From contig WFMF01000031.1 in the NCBI GenBank assembly GCA_011033025.1, positions 496,001-560,000 of the forward strand: DNA of 64,000 bases. The letters are read 5' to 3'. This stretch comes from Beroe forskalii (lineage: Eukaryota; Ctenophora; Nuda; Beroida; Beroidae). The translations under genes and the position numbers were made by a program. Shown here piece by piece: positions 43,400 through 54,454 of the stretch. The first letter of the stretch is position 1. Each line of letters begins with the position of its first letter. The notes under the pieces are model-generated. The model was given only the letters and a program-made list of their open reading frames with translations, did no database searches and was not told the DNA's origin.

Positions 43400-43763
43400 A
43401 GAGGAAAATCACAATTCTATCAAAAGATTATCGAAAACCATGCCACTCACAAATATCACCCGTATGATGTATGACTAACCGGGCTCCAAATTAAAATTCC
43501 TAACTTAGTTCTTTCGGAAAATTTGGTCAGTTTCCAAGGTTAAATCATTTCAGATTCAAAAATTACACTTTAACCTTTGAAAAGAACAGAAAGTTTTAAA
43601 AACGATTATTCCCTCCGTGGCTCAAACTCCAGTGTGATAATTATCGATCTATCACTCCTTTGTAGAACTACTGTACAGTGGCGGAATAATAGAGAAGAAT
43701 ATCGTTAAATAAATTGTTGATTTTATGAAAGAGCACTCGAAAATCTATAAAAACGTTGATTCC
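43400..43763. other. Spacer, nothing recognised
   Basis: Unique AT-rich sequence between the minisatellite and the next TIR element. Confidence 0.45.
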
Positions 43764-43769
43764 AGAAGA

Positions 43770-45887
43770 GTAGGCTGTAACATATTTTGGACTTTTTCCC
43801 AAAATGATTAACTTGGGGTCCTTAGTTTGTTAAGAAGGTTTGTTTTGAACCATGAAACAAGAATTTTTGGAAAAAATCATTTTTAGACCCTGCTGTCCCC
43901 CAAAGAAGAGCGCGCGTAAGTGAAAATTCCTGACAAGGTCATAACTTTTTCATTTTTTGAGATACAAAAACGATAGAGTACTCAAAATGCGCAGAATCAT
44001 CACATTTCCCACCTTAGAAATCATCAAAAAGTGCATCAGAAGCTCTTTTTTGAAGATATGGAGCATATTTTGATTTGTGCTTCACTCGCGATGACTTTAG
44101 TGATTTTTGATAATTTCATCTAATCATATTGTTTTTGAAGATGAAGTCAACTGTTCTAACACGATTAAAACACAATCCAGAAGGGTATTGAATGTTAAAA
44201 AGCTTTAAAAGCATGTAAAATGGTAGATTGAGTCAACTAGAGGCCGTATTGTCAGCATATTTCTGTGTTAGGCAAGGCGCATATTATGCGCTTTGCATTA
44301 ACCTGATGCCCTACTGTTTGTGGGTCATATATCACTCACTGAAGTACTGAGGATTGTTGCTCAGTACATCAGGCTACCTCATAAAGCCATAGAAATGTTT
44401 CTGCATATGGCTAGTGGCAACTCTGAAAAAGTCTGGGGAGGGATTTTGTTTTTGTCAGTAGCAAGGCCAGATGAGAATGAAAATCTATATAACAAAGTTT
44501 TCAGAGCTGGATCAATGTGAATTTCGACACTAATAAAATCGGAGACTTGTTATGTCTTTATTGCGTCTGCCCTTGACAATATTTTCTACCATTATCCATT
44601 TATAGCCTCATTGGATAGCTAGTTACTGAGGACATTTGGGACCTGAATTATAAATGCCTCAAACCCTTGAGAGCTTTCAATGTACACCATTTTCCAGTCT
44701 CCACTTACTAATTTAGACCAGGGGGCTGGGAAAGGTGATTTGAGTATAATCTATGGCACCTTGATTGGCATGAATAACAATTATTGACATCCTAATTGTT
44801 CATGCATGTGTTCAAACTGCCTGCCGAATGACAAAATGGCTGTCACTTTATTTCTAAAGGTACTTTATTGAATACTCATCCTCTGTTACTGCTTCACTTG
44901 GTAAGACATCAATGTGATCCAGCTAAAAGAAGGGAGATGGAACATAACTATCTCTAGCTGATCTGTGACTTGTTAAACTGCTATGATCTATACATTCTAG
45001 GTATTGATCTGGGTTCTGATTGAGGCTATTGGGTGCTGGTATGTTGCTGTTCCTGTGTGGTGCAGAGCTGGCTGTTGGGTCTCAGCAATGTATGTAATCG
45101 ATAGTAGATTATGAAAGGAAATATTGTCATGTGGATAATGATAAAGACATAATTAGTCTCCGATTTTCTCAGTATCCTAGAATTGAAGAACACATTGACC
45201 CAGCTCTTGATCCAGGAACTGTTATGACTTCCCCAGAGGTCATAACATCAGCAGAAATAGTTCTATGGGCTGATGAGGCAGCCTGACATACTAATCAAAA
45301 ATAGTACAGTTTCAGTGAGTGATATATGACCCAAAAACAGTAGGGCATCAAAGTTAATGCAAAGCGCATAATATGCGCCTTGCCTAACATAGAAACATGC
45401 TGACAATACGGCCTCTAGTTGACTCAATCTACCATTTTACATGCTTGTCAAAGCTTTTTAACATTCAATACCCTTCTGGATTGTGTTTTAATCGTGTTAG
45501 AACAGTTGACTTCATCTAAAAAAAACAATATGATTAGATGAAATTATCAAAAATCACTAAAGTCATCGCGAGTGAAGCACAAATCAAAATATGCTCCATA
45601 TCTTCAAAAAAGAGCTTCTGATGCACTTTTTGATGATTTCTAGGGTGGGAAATGTGATGATTCTGCGCATTTTGAGTACTCTATCGTTTTTGTATCTCAA
45701 AAAATGAAAAAGTTATGACCTTGTCAGGAATTTTCACTTACGCGCGCTCTTCTTTGGGGGACAGCAGGGTCTAAAAATGATTTTTTCCAAAAATTCTTGT
45801 TTCATGGTTCAAAACAAACCTTCTTAACAAACTTAGGACCCCAAGTTAATCATTTTGGGAAAAAGTCCAAAATAGGTTACAGCCTAC
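43770..45887. mobile_element. 2.1-kb element with about 575-bp terminal inverted repeats
   Basis: It begins GTAGGCTGTAACATATTTTG and ends in the complement (CAAAATAGGTTACAGCCTAC, one base different), flanked by AGAAGA on both sides (43764-43769 and 45888-45893), a likely 6-bp target duplication. The arms run to about 44345 and from about 45313, near-identical. The centre (44346-45312) has one modest open frame (IVAQYIRLPHKAIEMFLHMA and so on) that I cannot assign. It is probably non-autonomous or a decayed transposase carrier. Confidence 0.9.
44320..44520 (+). other. Unassigned open frame at the inner edge of the 2.1-kb TIR element
   Basis: It encodes EVLRIVAQYIRLPHKAIEMF, MASGNSEKVWGGILFLSVA and RPDENENLYNKVFRAGSM. 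The composition looks protein-like, but I recognise no transposase signature. It may be a remnant exon of the autonomous element or chance. Confidence 0.3.
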
Positions 45888-45893
45888 AGAAGA

Positions 45894-46260
45894 GGGTTGT
45901 CAGACCCGAGTGGGAGGGAGAACTGTTTTGTCGGGTACAATTAACAAACTCATGGATCGTGTGATATCGAAAATAGTCAAACTCGGCTGACGCCTCGTGT
46001 GATAATTTTCGATATCCCATTCGTTTGTTAATCGCCCAATATAAAACGGCAAAAATTAACCAAAAATCTGCCGAGTTGCTTCCTGGTAAAAAGATAATTC
46101 AAATGTTCATTATGTAATCATAAGTATAATTTAGATATGGAATATGCTTAATATGGCTCCAAGTATTCATAATGCTCATAAGGATTATTATATGGCTACA
46201 TGTGAGTTTCATCTCAGGTTTGTGGAATGGTATGAATATGAATATTGGATCACTCACATA
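45894..46260. other. Spacer, nothing recognised
   Basis: It contains TGTGATATCGAAAATAGTC with an inverted GATAATTTTCGATATC some 45 bases on. No gene recognised. Confidence 0.4.
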
Positions 46261-46261
46261 T

Positions 46262-46470
46262 TACGTAATCAGCCGAGGGGACATAATTATCACGGACTTA
46301 ATATTTTACGGACATTAATATCATTCACGCTCGATCCACTTCAAATTTCAAGAAAATCTCGAAATTTTCGGTTCGATTTTTTCTATTTTTACAACGATTT
46401 GAATACTTGATTTCAAGATTTTTTCAATATATTTCGTTGATTAATATGATAAATTTCCATATAGCAGGTT
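46262..46470. mobile_element. Truncated relative of the TA-flanked MITE
   Basis: GGACATAATTATCACGGACT, TTCACGCTCGATCCA, GAAAT...CGGTTCGATTTTT and AACGATTTGAATACTTGA follow the same order as the left half of the MITE at 20340-20764. The right half is missing. Confidence 0.8.
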
Positions 46471-46639
46471 CTAAGCATATAGTCAGAGACCAAACCTCCA
46501 TCCGTTAGATTTCTTTGTTAAAAGCGTTTTCTCGACTGATTTCGGTAATTAAGACCATCAAAAACAAAATGGGCCTTGTTGCCAACGAAATTTTTGTTGG
46601 CAACAGGCCCAAATCGGCCACGCCCTTTTTCTGTTATAC

Positions 46640-47540
46640 GCTTGGCTAATTTTCTGTATCTCGGCCCAGGAAGGTCGTAGAGACTTCGTTTTGGGTGCAA
46701 AAGAATCGCAAAGGCCATGTTTCTATACAATTCTTCCTGAATATATGCCCTTAAAAGCTCAGGAACAAAGTTATTGGCGAAAAACTAATTTTTTGGTCAT
46801 TCACAAGACATGGCGGATGTAATTTTTGTATCTCGGCCCAGGAAGGTCGTAGAGACTTCGTTTTGGGCGCAAAAGAATGGCAAAGGTCATGTTTCTATAC
46901 AATTCTTTCTGGATGTATGCCCCATAGTGCTTAGGAACAAAGTTATGGGCCGAGAACCACTTGTTCAGTTAAGCGCAATATACTGTTCAGAGGCAATTTT
47001 TGTATCTCGGCCCAGGAAGGTCGTAGAGACTTCGTTTTGGGCGCAAAAGAATTGCAAAGGCCATGTTTTTATACAATTCTTCCTGAATATATACCCTTAA
47101 AAGCTCAGGAACAAAGTTATTGGCGAAAAACTAACTTTTTGGTCATTCGCAAGACATAACGGATGTAATTTTTGTATCTCGGCCCAGGAAGGTCGTAGAG
47201 ACTTCGTTTTGGGAGCAAAAGAATCGCAAAGATCATGTTTCTATACAATTCTTTCTGGATATATGCCCCATAGTGCTCAGGAACAAAGTTATGGGCCATA
47301 AATTGATTTTCAGTCATTTGCCAGACATGGCAGACGCAATTTTTGTACCTCGGCCCAGGAAGGTGGTAGACTGGTAGAGGCTTCGTTTTTGGTGCAAGTG
47401 AATCGCAATGACCATGTTTATATACGACTTGTTAGTTGTCGAATAGACAAATGCCCTAAGATGCTCAGGAACGGAGTTATGGGCAAAAACTGTTTTGGTC
47501 ATTTGCAAGACATGGCAAAGGCAGTTCTTGTATCTCAGCC
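46640..47540 (+). repeat. Tandem units of about 172 bp, left arm of copy B
   Basis: Six TCTCGGCCCAGGAAGGTCGT-type units ending with the CTGGTAGACTGGTAGAGGCT variant. That variant matches the innermost right-arm unit of copy A and confirms the inversion. Confidence 0.9.
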
Positions 47541-48342
47541 CAGGAACTCTAACTTTAATTTTAGGTCTGACCCTATCTCGTGACCTAATACATGCCCTTA
47601 AGGCCTAAAGCCCTTACTGCAACAATTACAAAATCGCAACCTTCAATCCCTCATTCCCTCACCAGTCACCACTTACCTCTTATTTAACTTTAACCATAAC
47701 CCTACCACCTTACGTAAACCTAAGCCGGTAAGCCAAACCCCAAACTCCAACCCTGAACCCCAACATTCCAACAATAATCGCAGCCCTATGGCTATAACCA
47801 TAACTCAAGCCCTGATTGTCGCCCATAATCGGAGTCCTCACGCCTTAAATTCTAATGCTAGTCAAAACCCCACAACCTGACCCTTACTAACCCTTAGGGG
47901 GCGAGGATTAGGGTTGGGCTGTAGGCCATAGATAAGGGGTTATAGTTAGTACTCTAGGTCAGGGTTAGGGTAAGGGGTTCGCGTTAAGTGCGATTCTGGG
48001 GGATATTGATATGGTTACAGTCATTGCATTCTATTGTAAAGTAGGGGTAACCACTAACCATGCCCCAGAGGGGCACTGCCAGCTTATGGGTCACCGAAAC
48101 CACTTACGGCATTGGCGGGTTGCAGCTGCAGGGATGCCTCTGGTACCCTTGATGTTTGAGACTTTCTCCATGTAATGGTCGTGTTTATGTTCGACTTGTC
48201 AATAATCATATGCTAAGAATACTCATGTCCAGAGTTATGGGACGAAAAGCGAGTTTACCCAGTTTTGATTTCATTTTTATTTGAAGATTTTACGTCCATT
48301 CAAACAGCTGTAACACTTAACAGCCAATGACAGGAATATAAG

Positions 48343-48553
48343 GATTAAAATAAATTGTAATGGGCAGCTTCTTATTTATTCCTCCTGCCCAGTTTTGTGT
48401 TCGCTCGGCTGAGTGAACTGCCAGGCTACATAGACTCGAGATGAATCCCTCGCCGGGCTTAGTACGGTAGGCAGGCCCGTAATCAAACCAGATATGGTCT
48501 TTCAATTGAACTATTGATCTACGCCTTAACCAACTTGCAACTGTACTACCTCA
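48343..48553 (-). repeat. Degraded tRNA-derived SINE in the centre of copy B
   Basis: Inverted counterpart of the relic at 35950-36172, with the same A-box and B-box-like words. It was therefore part of the element before the two copies separated. Confidence 0.65.
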
Positions 48554-49069
48554 CAGTGAACTCTTGGCACAGGAACCTTGACACATGTAAATTTAGAGCA
48601 TGTAATTTAGGGCATGTTGCATATAATGAAAATGGCCATTACTTTTCTTGTTCCTTCCTTCTGTTCCAGGCTGCACCCTGGAACTGGGCTTTGCCCATTG
48701 AGCCTAGTTTAATCCCAATCAATGGGAATATTATTAACACAGTCTGGCTGGGTCAGACCTCCCAGTGACTCATCTAGACGAAGGGAGGTGGTACATAGCC
48801 ACTGTCAGCAGATCTCTGACTTAATCTGCGAGCATGCCTCGTCTTGCTTTACAGTCTGATTGATGCCATGGGCGTTGGCAGCTTGCCGGTTCAGAGAGGT
48901 CCTGGACAGACTGGCTGCTCTCAGCTCAGAATATCCCCGGCACTCGGGTGGCCTAAAAACCACCCAGGAGTTGACACCCTTCGCCTAGTGTACTAGTCTC
49001 CATGCTCCGCATGGTTGCCACCGGCCTGGTCGATTAAACCAACCCTGGCCGTTTTACTAAGACTAAGCT

Positions 49070-50030
49070 ATTCTTCTATTCTTTTGCGTCCAAAACGAAG
49101 TATCTACGAACTATCTGGGCCGAGTTATGATACCGAAATACACGAATTGCATCCGCCATGTCTTGTGAAAGACCGAAAATCAGTGTATTGCCATAGCTCT
49201 TTCCGGTGTATTGTATGTCATGGCCATAATATGTTTATTAATAACAAGTCCTATAAAAACATAGCCATTACTGCTCCTTTGCGTCCAAAACGAAGACTCT
49301 ACGAACTTCCTGGGCTGAGATACTAGAACTGCCTTTGCCATGTCTGGCAAATGACTGAAAATCAATTCATGGCCCATAACTTTGTTCCTGAGCACTATGG
49401 GGCATATATCCAGAAAGAATTGTATAGAAACATGACCTTTGCGATTCTTTTGCTCCCAAAACGAAGTCTCTACGACCTTCCTGGGCCGAGATACAAAAAT
49501 TACATCCGTTATGTCTTGCGAATGACCAAAAAATTAGTTTTTCGCCAATAACTTTGTTCCTGAGCATTTAAGGGCATATATTCAGGAAGAATTGTATAAG
49601 AACATGGCCTTTGCATTTCTTTTGCGCCCTAAACGAAGTCTCTACGACCTTTCTAGGCCGAGATACAAAAATTGCCTCTGAACAGTATATTGCGCTTCAC
49701 TGAACAAGTGGTTCTCGGCCCACAACTCTGTTCCCGAGCACTATGGGGCATACATCCAGAAAGAATTGTATAGAAACATGACCTTTGCGATTCTTTTGCG
49801 CCCAAAACGAAGTCTCTACGACCTTCCTGGGCCGAGATACAAAAATTACATCCGCCATGTCTTTCGAATGACCAAAAAATTAGTTTTTCGCCAATAACTT
49901 TGTTCCTGAGCTTTTAAGGGCATATATTCAGGAAGAATTGTATAGAAACATGGCCTTTGCGATTCTTTTGCACCTAAAACGAAGTCTCTACGACCTTCCT
50001 GGGCCGAGATACAGAAAATCAGCCAAGCGT
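49070..50030 (-). repeat. Tandem units of about 172 bp, right arm of copy B
   Basis: Mirror array of the left arm. It corresponds to the left arm of copy A, including the diverged inner units GGGCCGAGTTATGATACCG and ACTTCCTGGGCTGAGATAC. Confidence 0.9.
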
Positions 50031-50200
50031 ATAACAGAAAAAAAGGGCGTGGCCGATTTGGGCCAGTTGCCAACAAAAATTTCGTTGGCAACAAGGCCCA
50101 TTTTGTTTTTGATGGTCTTAATTACCGAAATCAGTCGAGAAAACGCTTTTAACAAAGAAATCTAACGACTGAGCTTTTTTGGGGGTTTGGTCTTTGACTA

Positions 50201-50500
50201 GATGGCCTAGACAACGTTTGATTATGGAGAGGGGGGAAGGGGAAAATGTCCAAAAAATGATTACGTAATATGTGAACGGTCCCTATAGCCTGTTTTCTTC
50301 AAATTAATTGCTTCCCTCAATTATTTACGGTCGTTCGAGCGAAAGTCGGTGATGCAAGTGCTCAAAATCAAATGCACGAAGACACATGTATCAAAACGTA
50401 CACCATCTACCTAATCATATGCTTATACGATGGGATAGAATATTATTATGATTAATTGATATCTGTCCATTCTGAGGTCCATCAATGGAATTCTCCCAAT
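50201..50500. other. Spacer with ATTACGTAATATGTGA word
   Basis: GATTACGTAATATGTGA near 50262 is inverted relative to TCACATATTACGTAATC near 46255, on the other side of copy B. The pair may be termini of an older host element into which B inserted. Nothing else recognised. Confidence 0.4.
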
Positions 50501-50509
50501 TTTTCGATT

Positions 50510-52090
50510 CCAAGGTGCTATTTTCGCTGCTTGCAGTATTGGAAAGTCAGCAGGTGCGAGGCAGAAGCTCCTATCGGATCAGAGAATCTTCATCAAAAGT
50601 TCAAGGAAGTACCAGGATAAGCACCGACCAAAGAAGCATCAGCAGGAGCAGTCAATCCTGAAAACGTACGATACATGAGTTTTCACAACTAATTAACCAT
50701 CAATGATTATTAATCAATATCAGACCATTAAGAATTCAATTAAATTTTTCCAGTTTCTGATCCCCACCTGCTAATGATTATCATAGTTTACCTGTTGGAT
50801 TATATTGCATCGAAAAGGTCTGCAGGTCAGCAGGTGTGGGGCAGTGCTCAGTAGCATGTATCGGATCAGGGAACCTTCTTCAGCAGTTCAAGTCTATGAG
50901 TGGACAGGAGTAGGCAAACCTGGACACGTTTTCCAATTACATGAGTTTGAACAAGTTATTGACAACCGTCAACCTTCTACTCCTACACTGAAATGGCAAT
51001 GTGATTACTGCATTATTTAATATCTGTCCATTCTATGGTGCTGGTAGGGGGCCCAGCCCATGTATCAATTTTGAGATACATGGGCTTTTTTGCCTCCTTG
51101 ACATGGGTTTAACTCAATCATACCCTCACACAGTATGGTAGTATAGTGGACTCCATCATATATGATGGAGTCCACACCTCCGAATAACCCGATATATGAA
51201 GGATCATGGGCATTTGAGGTCAAAATTGCGTTTATTTGGGGCTCCTATATTTGCCAACCCCATCAAGTCCCTTATTTCAACATCCAAACATATTTATGAA
51301 ATCTAGCACTGTTTACCTGTTAGATTGCATTGTGAAAAAGTCTGCATGTGGTAGGTACTTAGTAACTTGCTTCAGATCAGGAAACATACTTCAGCAGTTC
51401 ACTGAAGGCAGGAGATAGGAGTAGACAAACCTGGACAGGTATTACAATTACATGAGTTTTAACAAATTAATGACCATCAATTTAATCAGAAATAGGACGA
51501 GTAGAGTGGTTACGAACATCTTCAATTGTAACAATCAAAACGTCGTGTTCCCGTGATATTTCAATGAATATATCATTCATCACAGTCATACATTCTGAGA
51601 AGTTTGGTTAGAACATACAACTGATTGTCCAAATATATTCATATCACTAAGCTCTATCTTTAGCTAAATCTATAAATAATTGAATTAAATTAATTTATTG
51701 GAAAATGCAATGCACTGAATATATTATACGATAATCTACTGTCTGCTATAATGTGAAATACAATATACATTATACAATATACACAGCAATTGGCATCAAC
51801 CTTATAGTTACAATGAATTAATGACATATTCAATATCTGGCAATATTGAAATCTTAAATCTTTCCAGTTTCTTATCTGAAATGTTACTTCATGATTATTA
51901 TAGTTAACCTATTTGCATTGTAGAGTTGTATTCAACTGCAAGAAGTCTGCGCATGAAGTAGGTAATTTGTAGCTCACTTCATATCGAACCTTCTTCTGCA
52001 GTTCAAGGAGGCACCAGTAGACAGGAGTAGCAAATCTGGACAGCGTATTACCTACACGAGTTATAACAACTGAACAACCTATTAAACTTT
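50510..52090. repeat. Four diverged copies of a local repeat (CAGTTTCT...TCAGCAGTTCAAG)
   Basis: Copies lie near 50510-50700, 50750-50970, 51300-51470 and 51865-52075. Shared words are ATTATCATAGTTTACCTGTT, AAGTCTGCA, TCGGATCAGGGAACCTTCTT, CAGCAGTTCAAG and GACAGGAGTAGCAAACCTGG. They are too diverged and frame-inconsistent to be active exons, although each carries a CAG|GTAAAC-like donor on the minus strand. Confidence 0.7.
51505..51602 (-). pseudogene. Short coding-like fragment shared with 27.0 kb
   Basis: The minus strand reads MTVMNDIFIEISREHDVLIV then TIEDVRNH. Most of the differences from the copy at 27038-27138 are third-position or conservative, suggesting that both derive from a formerly coding sequence. 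Confidence 0.4.
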
Positions 52091-52099
52091 TAAAAGAAT

Positions 52100-53090
52100 A
52101 ACTTAACAACTTTTGAGTAATTTTTTGAAGTAATACTGCCTTTAGTACAGGCATGAATTATTATTAATTTAAATTTGTTCATGACAAATAAGGAAGCTAG
52201 CTTGCATTGCCAAGAAAATTTAATTTTTTACTTACAAACTTCTGGGTTTCCTATGTCTAAAAGCTGTGGATGAAGTAATTTAATAGTACCTAAATCTCTA
52301 AAATATAAAAAGTATCTTGAATAAATCTATATATATTTTCTAGGACATTGCATTATTGTATGACTTTTACGCTTAAAGGGCTATATTGGAGCTTGGCAGT
52401 TGCCAATTTAATGAGAAAATCCATAAAATAAAATTTCTTTAAAACATCAATGTGCAAGCATGAGGAAGCAATTTACATTTATCACAAATATTAAATCCTT
52501 TTCATAAAAACATAATTCATAAGATAATTCTTAAAGATAATTTCACTTAAGATAATTCATAAGATAATTCATAAGATAATTATGTAATTCATGAATCAAT
52601 TAACAACAAAATAATTTGATTTTATAGCATCAAAGCATTCAGACAGATGGCAATTAACCCAGTATCCATGAGCTCTATCCATTGCAGAATACTTCTATTC
52701 CATAGAAATTGATGTCTTGAAGAAGATTTTCTTTTATTTCAAATAAATTCATAGAAATAAAATAATTCAAATGATTTATAGGATATTTTGATTTAATACT
52801 GACATTTAGATCGGTAGTTCAGCAGAACATTTATTTCAAAACACGTACTTACATGGTTCATTAGAAAATAGTCTACATTTTCATCAGAATTAATTTGAAT
52901 AGTACTGCTCAAGGCAAAATACAAAAAATCATCAAATAATTTGTCAGAATTCCGAAATCTGCGTGCGCCACCGCGCCGCGCGCGTTCGATCGGCCCGCCT
53001 AGCATTGTACAGCGAAATTGCAGACGACGTACTAATGGCCGACCTAACAAATTATATTTATGGACGCGAGGAGGATCTAAAATATTTTTA
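52100..53090. other. AT-rich spacer
   Basis: No supported gene. CATAAGATAATTC repeats lie near 52517-52590 and a CGCGCCGCGCGCG patch near 52972. Confidence 0.4.
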
Positions 53091-53094
53091 TATG

Positions 53095-53245
53095 AAATAA
53101 AGTGATCCTTCTCGGACGAAAACCAATTTTACATAAAATTTTTGATCCTCCTCAGCCACGAGTTGGAACGAAAAACCAAAAATTTTACATAAAAATTTTA
53201 TATAAAATTTTATATAAAAAAGTGACCTGCTCAGCCACCATGCTC
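53095..53245 (-). repeat. Inverted relative of the GTGGCCGAG tandem repeat
   Basis: AAAGTGATCCTTCTCGG, TTTGATCCTCCTCAGCCACG and AAAGTGACCTGCTCAGCCAC alternate with ACATAAAATTTT spacers, the reverse complement of the repeat at 40172-40440. Confidence 0.8.
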
Positions 53246-53439
53246 CAGCACCTATCGTATTCATGCCTTTTTTGAATTTTAATTTGTCAACTTTAGACGC
53301 AGAAAAGGCAGATTCGTTAGTCTATTTTGGTTTGGTTTCTGGCCTTTTGCTAGGTGGGCCATGTGTAGGTTGAATGAAAATATTTTTCCTTGTCACCATG
53401 ACTAAATACCTACATGGCCTACTCAGCCATCAGTGTTCG

Positions 53440-54450
53440 GGCATTGTCTGACGCCCCGCCTTCGGCAGGCGCGCGCGCAAGCGCCGCATCCAGCCAACGT
53501 CTGACAAGCCGTCAATATTGACATTTAGTCTATGACATCCATGAAATCAGCCAGAAATTATATAGGACACCGAAGAAACATTTGGCCGTTAATGCATGGC
53601 AAGCCTCGCACGCGCTCAACTCCACTTCCCTTGTCGTACGATATTTCGGCCACGCTGTAGAGTATGTACGCCTTTTCCTACAGGGAACACACCTGCTTAG
53701 CTACCCTACGGACATTTTTATGCTGAGAAGCGCGCCGCGCAAAACACACGAGAGAGATATACGTATTTAGCAATACGTGCTGCTGGCCACTTTAGCGCCC
53801 GTGGCATCGTAGAATCAGCGCCGCGCGCTGCTGCCTAAATTCTCGAGAGGTCTATCAACATCGGCAGAGCGTGCTCCGTCACCGAAGGCTAGAAGTGACG
53901 TCAGATGAGACGTTGCGCCGCGCTCGAGTAAGGGTAACTGGGTAACATCCTACGATTGCTACGGCACATGCTCCCTGTCTGCATTCCACGCGCTTTATAG
54001 AACAAGGTAGGAAGTAGGAAATGAGGAATGGCATACGCGCCATGCACCTATGCAGGCTTGAAATCCTACGACTGTCAGCATCCAGACAACACTTCCCTTA
54101 GGACTAGATGTATGTACGCGCCACTTTTCGAGCCAACACAGGTAGTTTACTGAATTCGCGCATTCTGTGCATGAACTCAGGGTCCTGGTTCAGGTGCCAG
54201 ACGTTGTACTCTGCCCCCGACTCTGCGGAGTCCAGGCGCGCGCCTGAGGCCATGGCTGCAGCACTTTGTAAGTTTAGAACATTGTTGGACTTGCTAGGCA
54301 CGTATGTCCCTGTAGTATAGCGACTCTTTGACTCATGCACACCTATGGGCTTACAGGAACATTTGGACTGGTCCTGCACTTTTTAGCCGGCACATTTCAG
54401 TCAGAAGAATGAGCCCAGGCGGCGTCCGTCGACGCCTGACAAGGATCATT
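53440..54450. repeat. GC-rich patch with relatives of the 21-kb foldback family
   Basis: It contains GAGATATACGTATTTAGCAA near 53755 and GCACGTATGTCCCTGTA near 54298, diverged versions of the 21.5-kb foldback arm. GTCTGACG / CGCCTGAC words lie at 53446, 53500 and 54440. No gene recognised. Confidence 0.5.
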
Positions 54451-54454
54451 TTAT

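Larger units (their letters stand above)
46482..50198. mobile_element. Foldback-like element, copy B (3.7 kb), inverted relative to copy A
   Basis: Same architecture and near-identical sequence as copy A but in opposite orientation: CCTCCATCCGTTAGATTTC is on the left here and on the right in A, and AAAAAGCTCAGTCGTTAG the reverse. Copy B also carries an outer inverted pair, GTCAGAGACCAAACCTCC and GGGGGTTTGGTCTTTGAC, with TA on both sides; copy A lacks it. Arms of about 1 kb are made of about 172-bp units. The centre carries the SINE relic and telomere-like words. No transposase. Confidence 0.9.

Noticed and set aside
44320-44520. Host gene exon (IVAQYIRLPHKAIEMF)
   Set aside because: It lies within a TIR element, starts inside the inverted repeat and has no splice partner.
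46144-46410. Missing C-terminal exon of the LicD-like gene
   Set aside because: The frame (DYYMATCEFHLRFVEWYEYE) lacks the family's C-terminal pattern and a good acceptor in the required phase.
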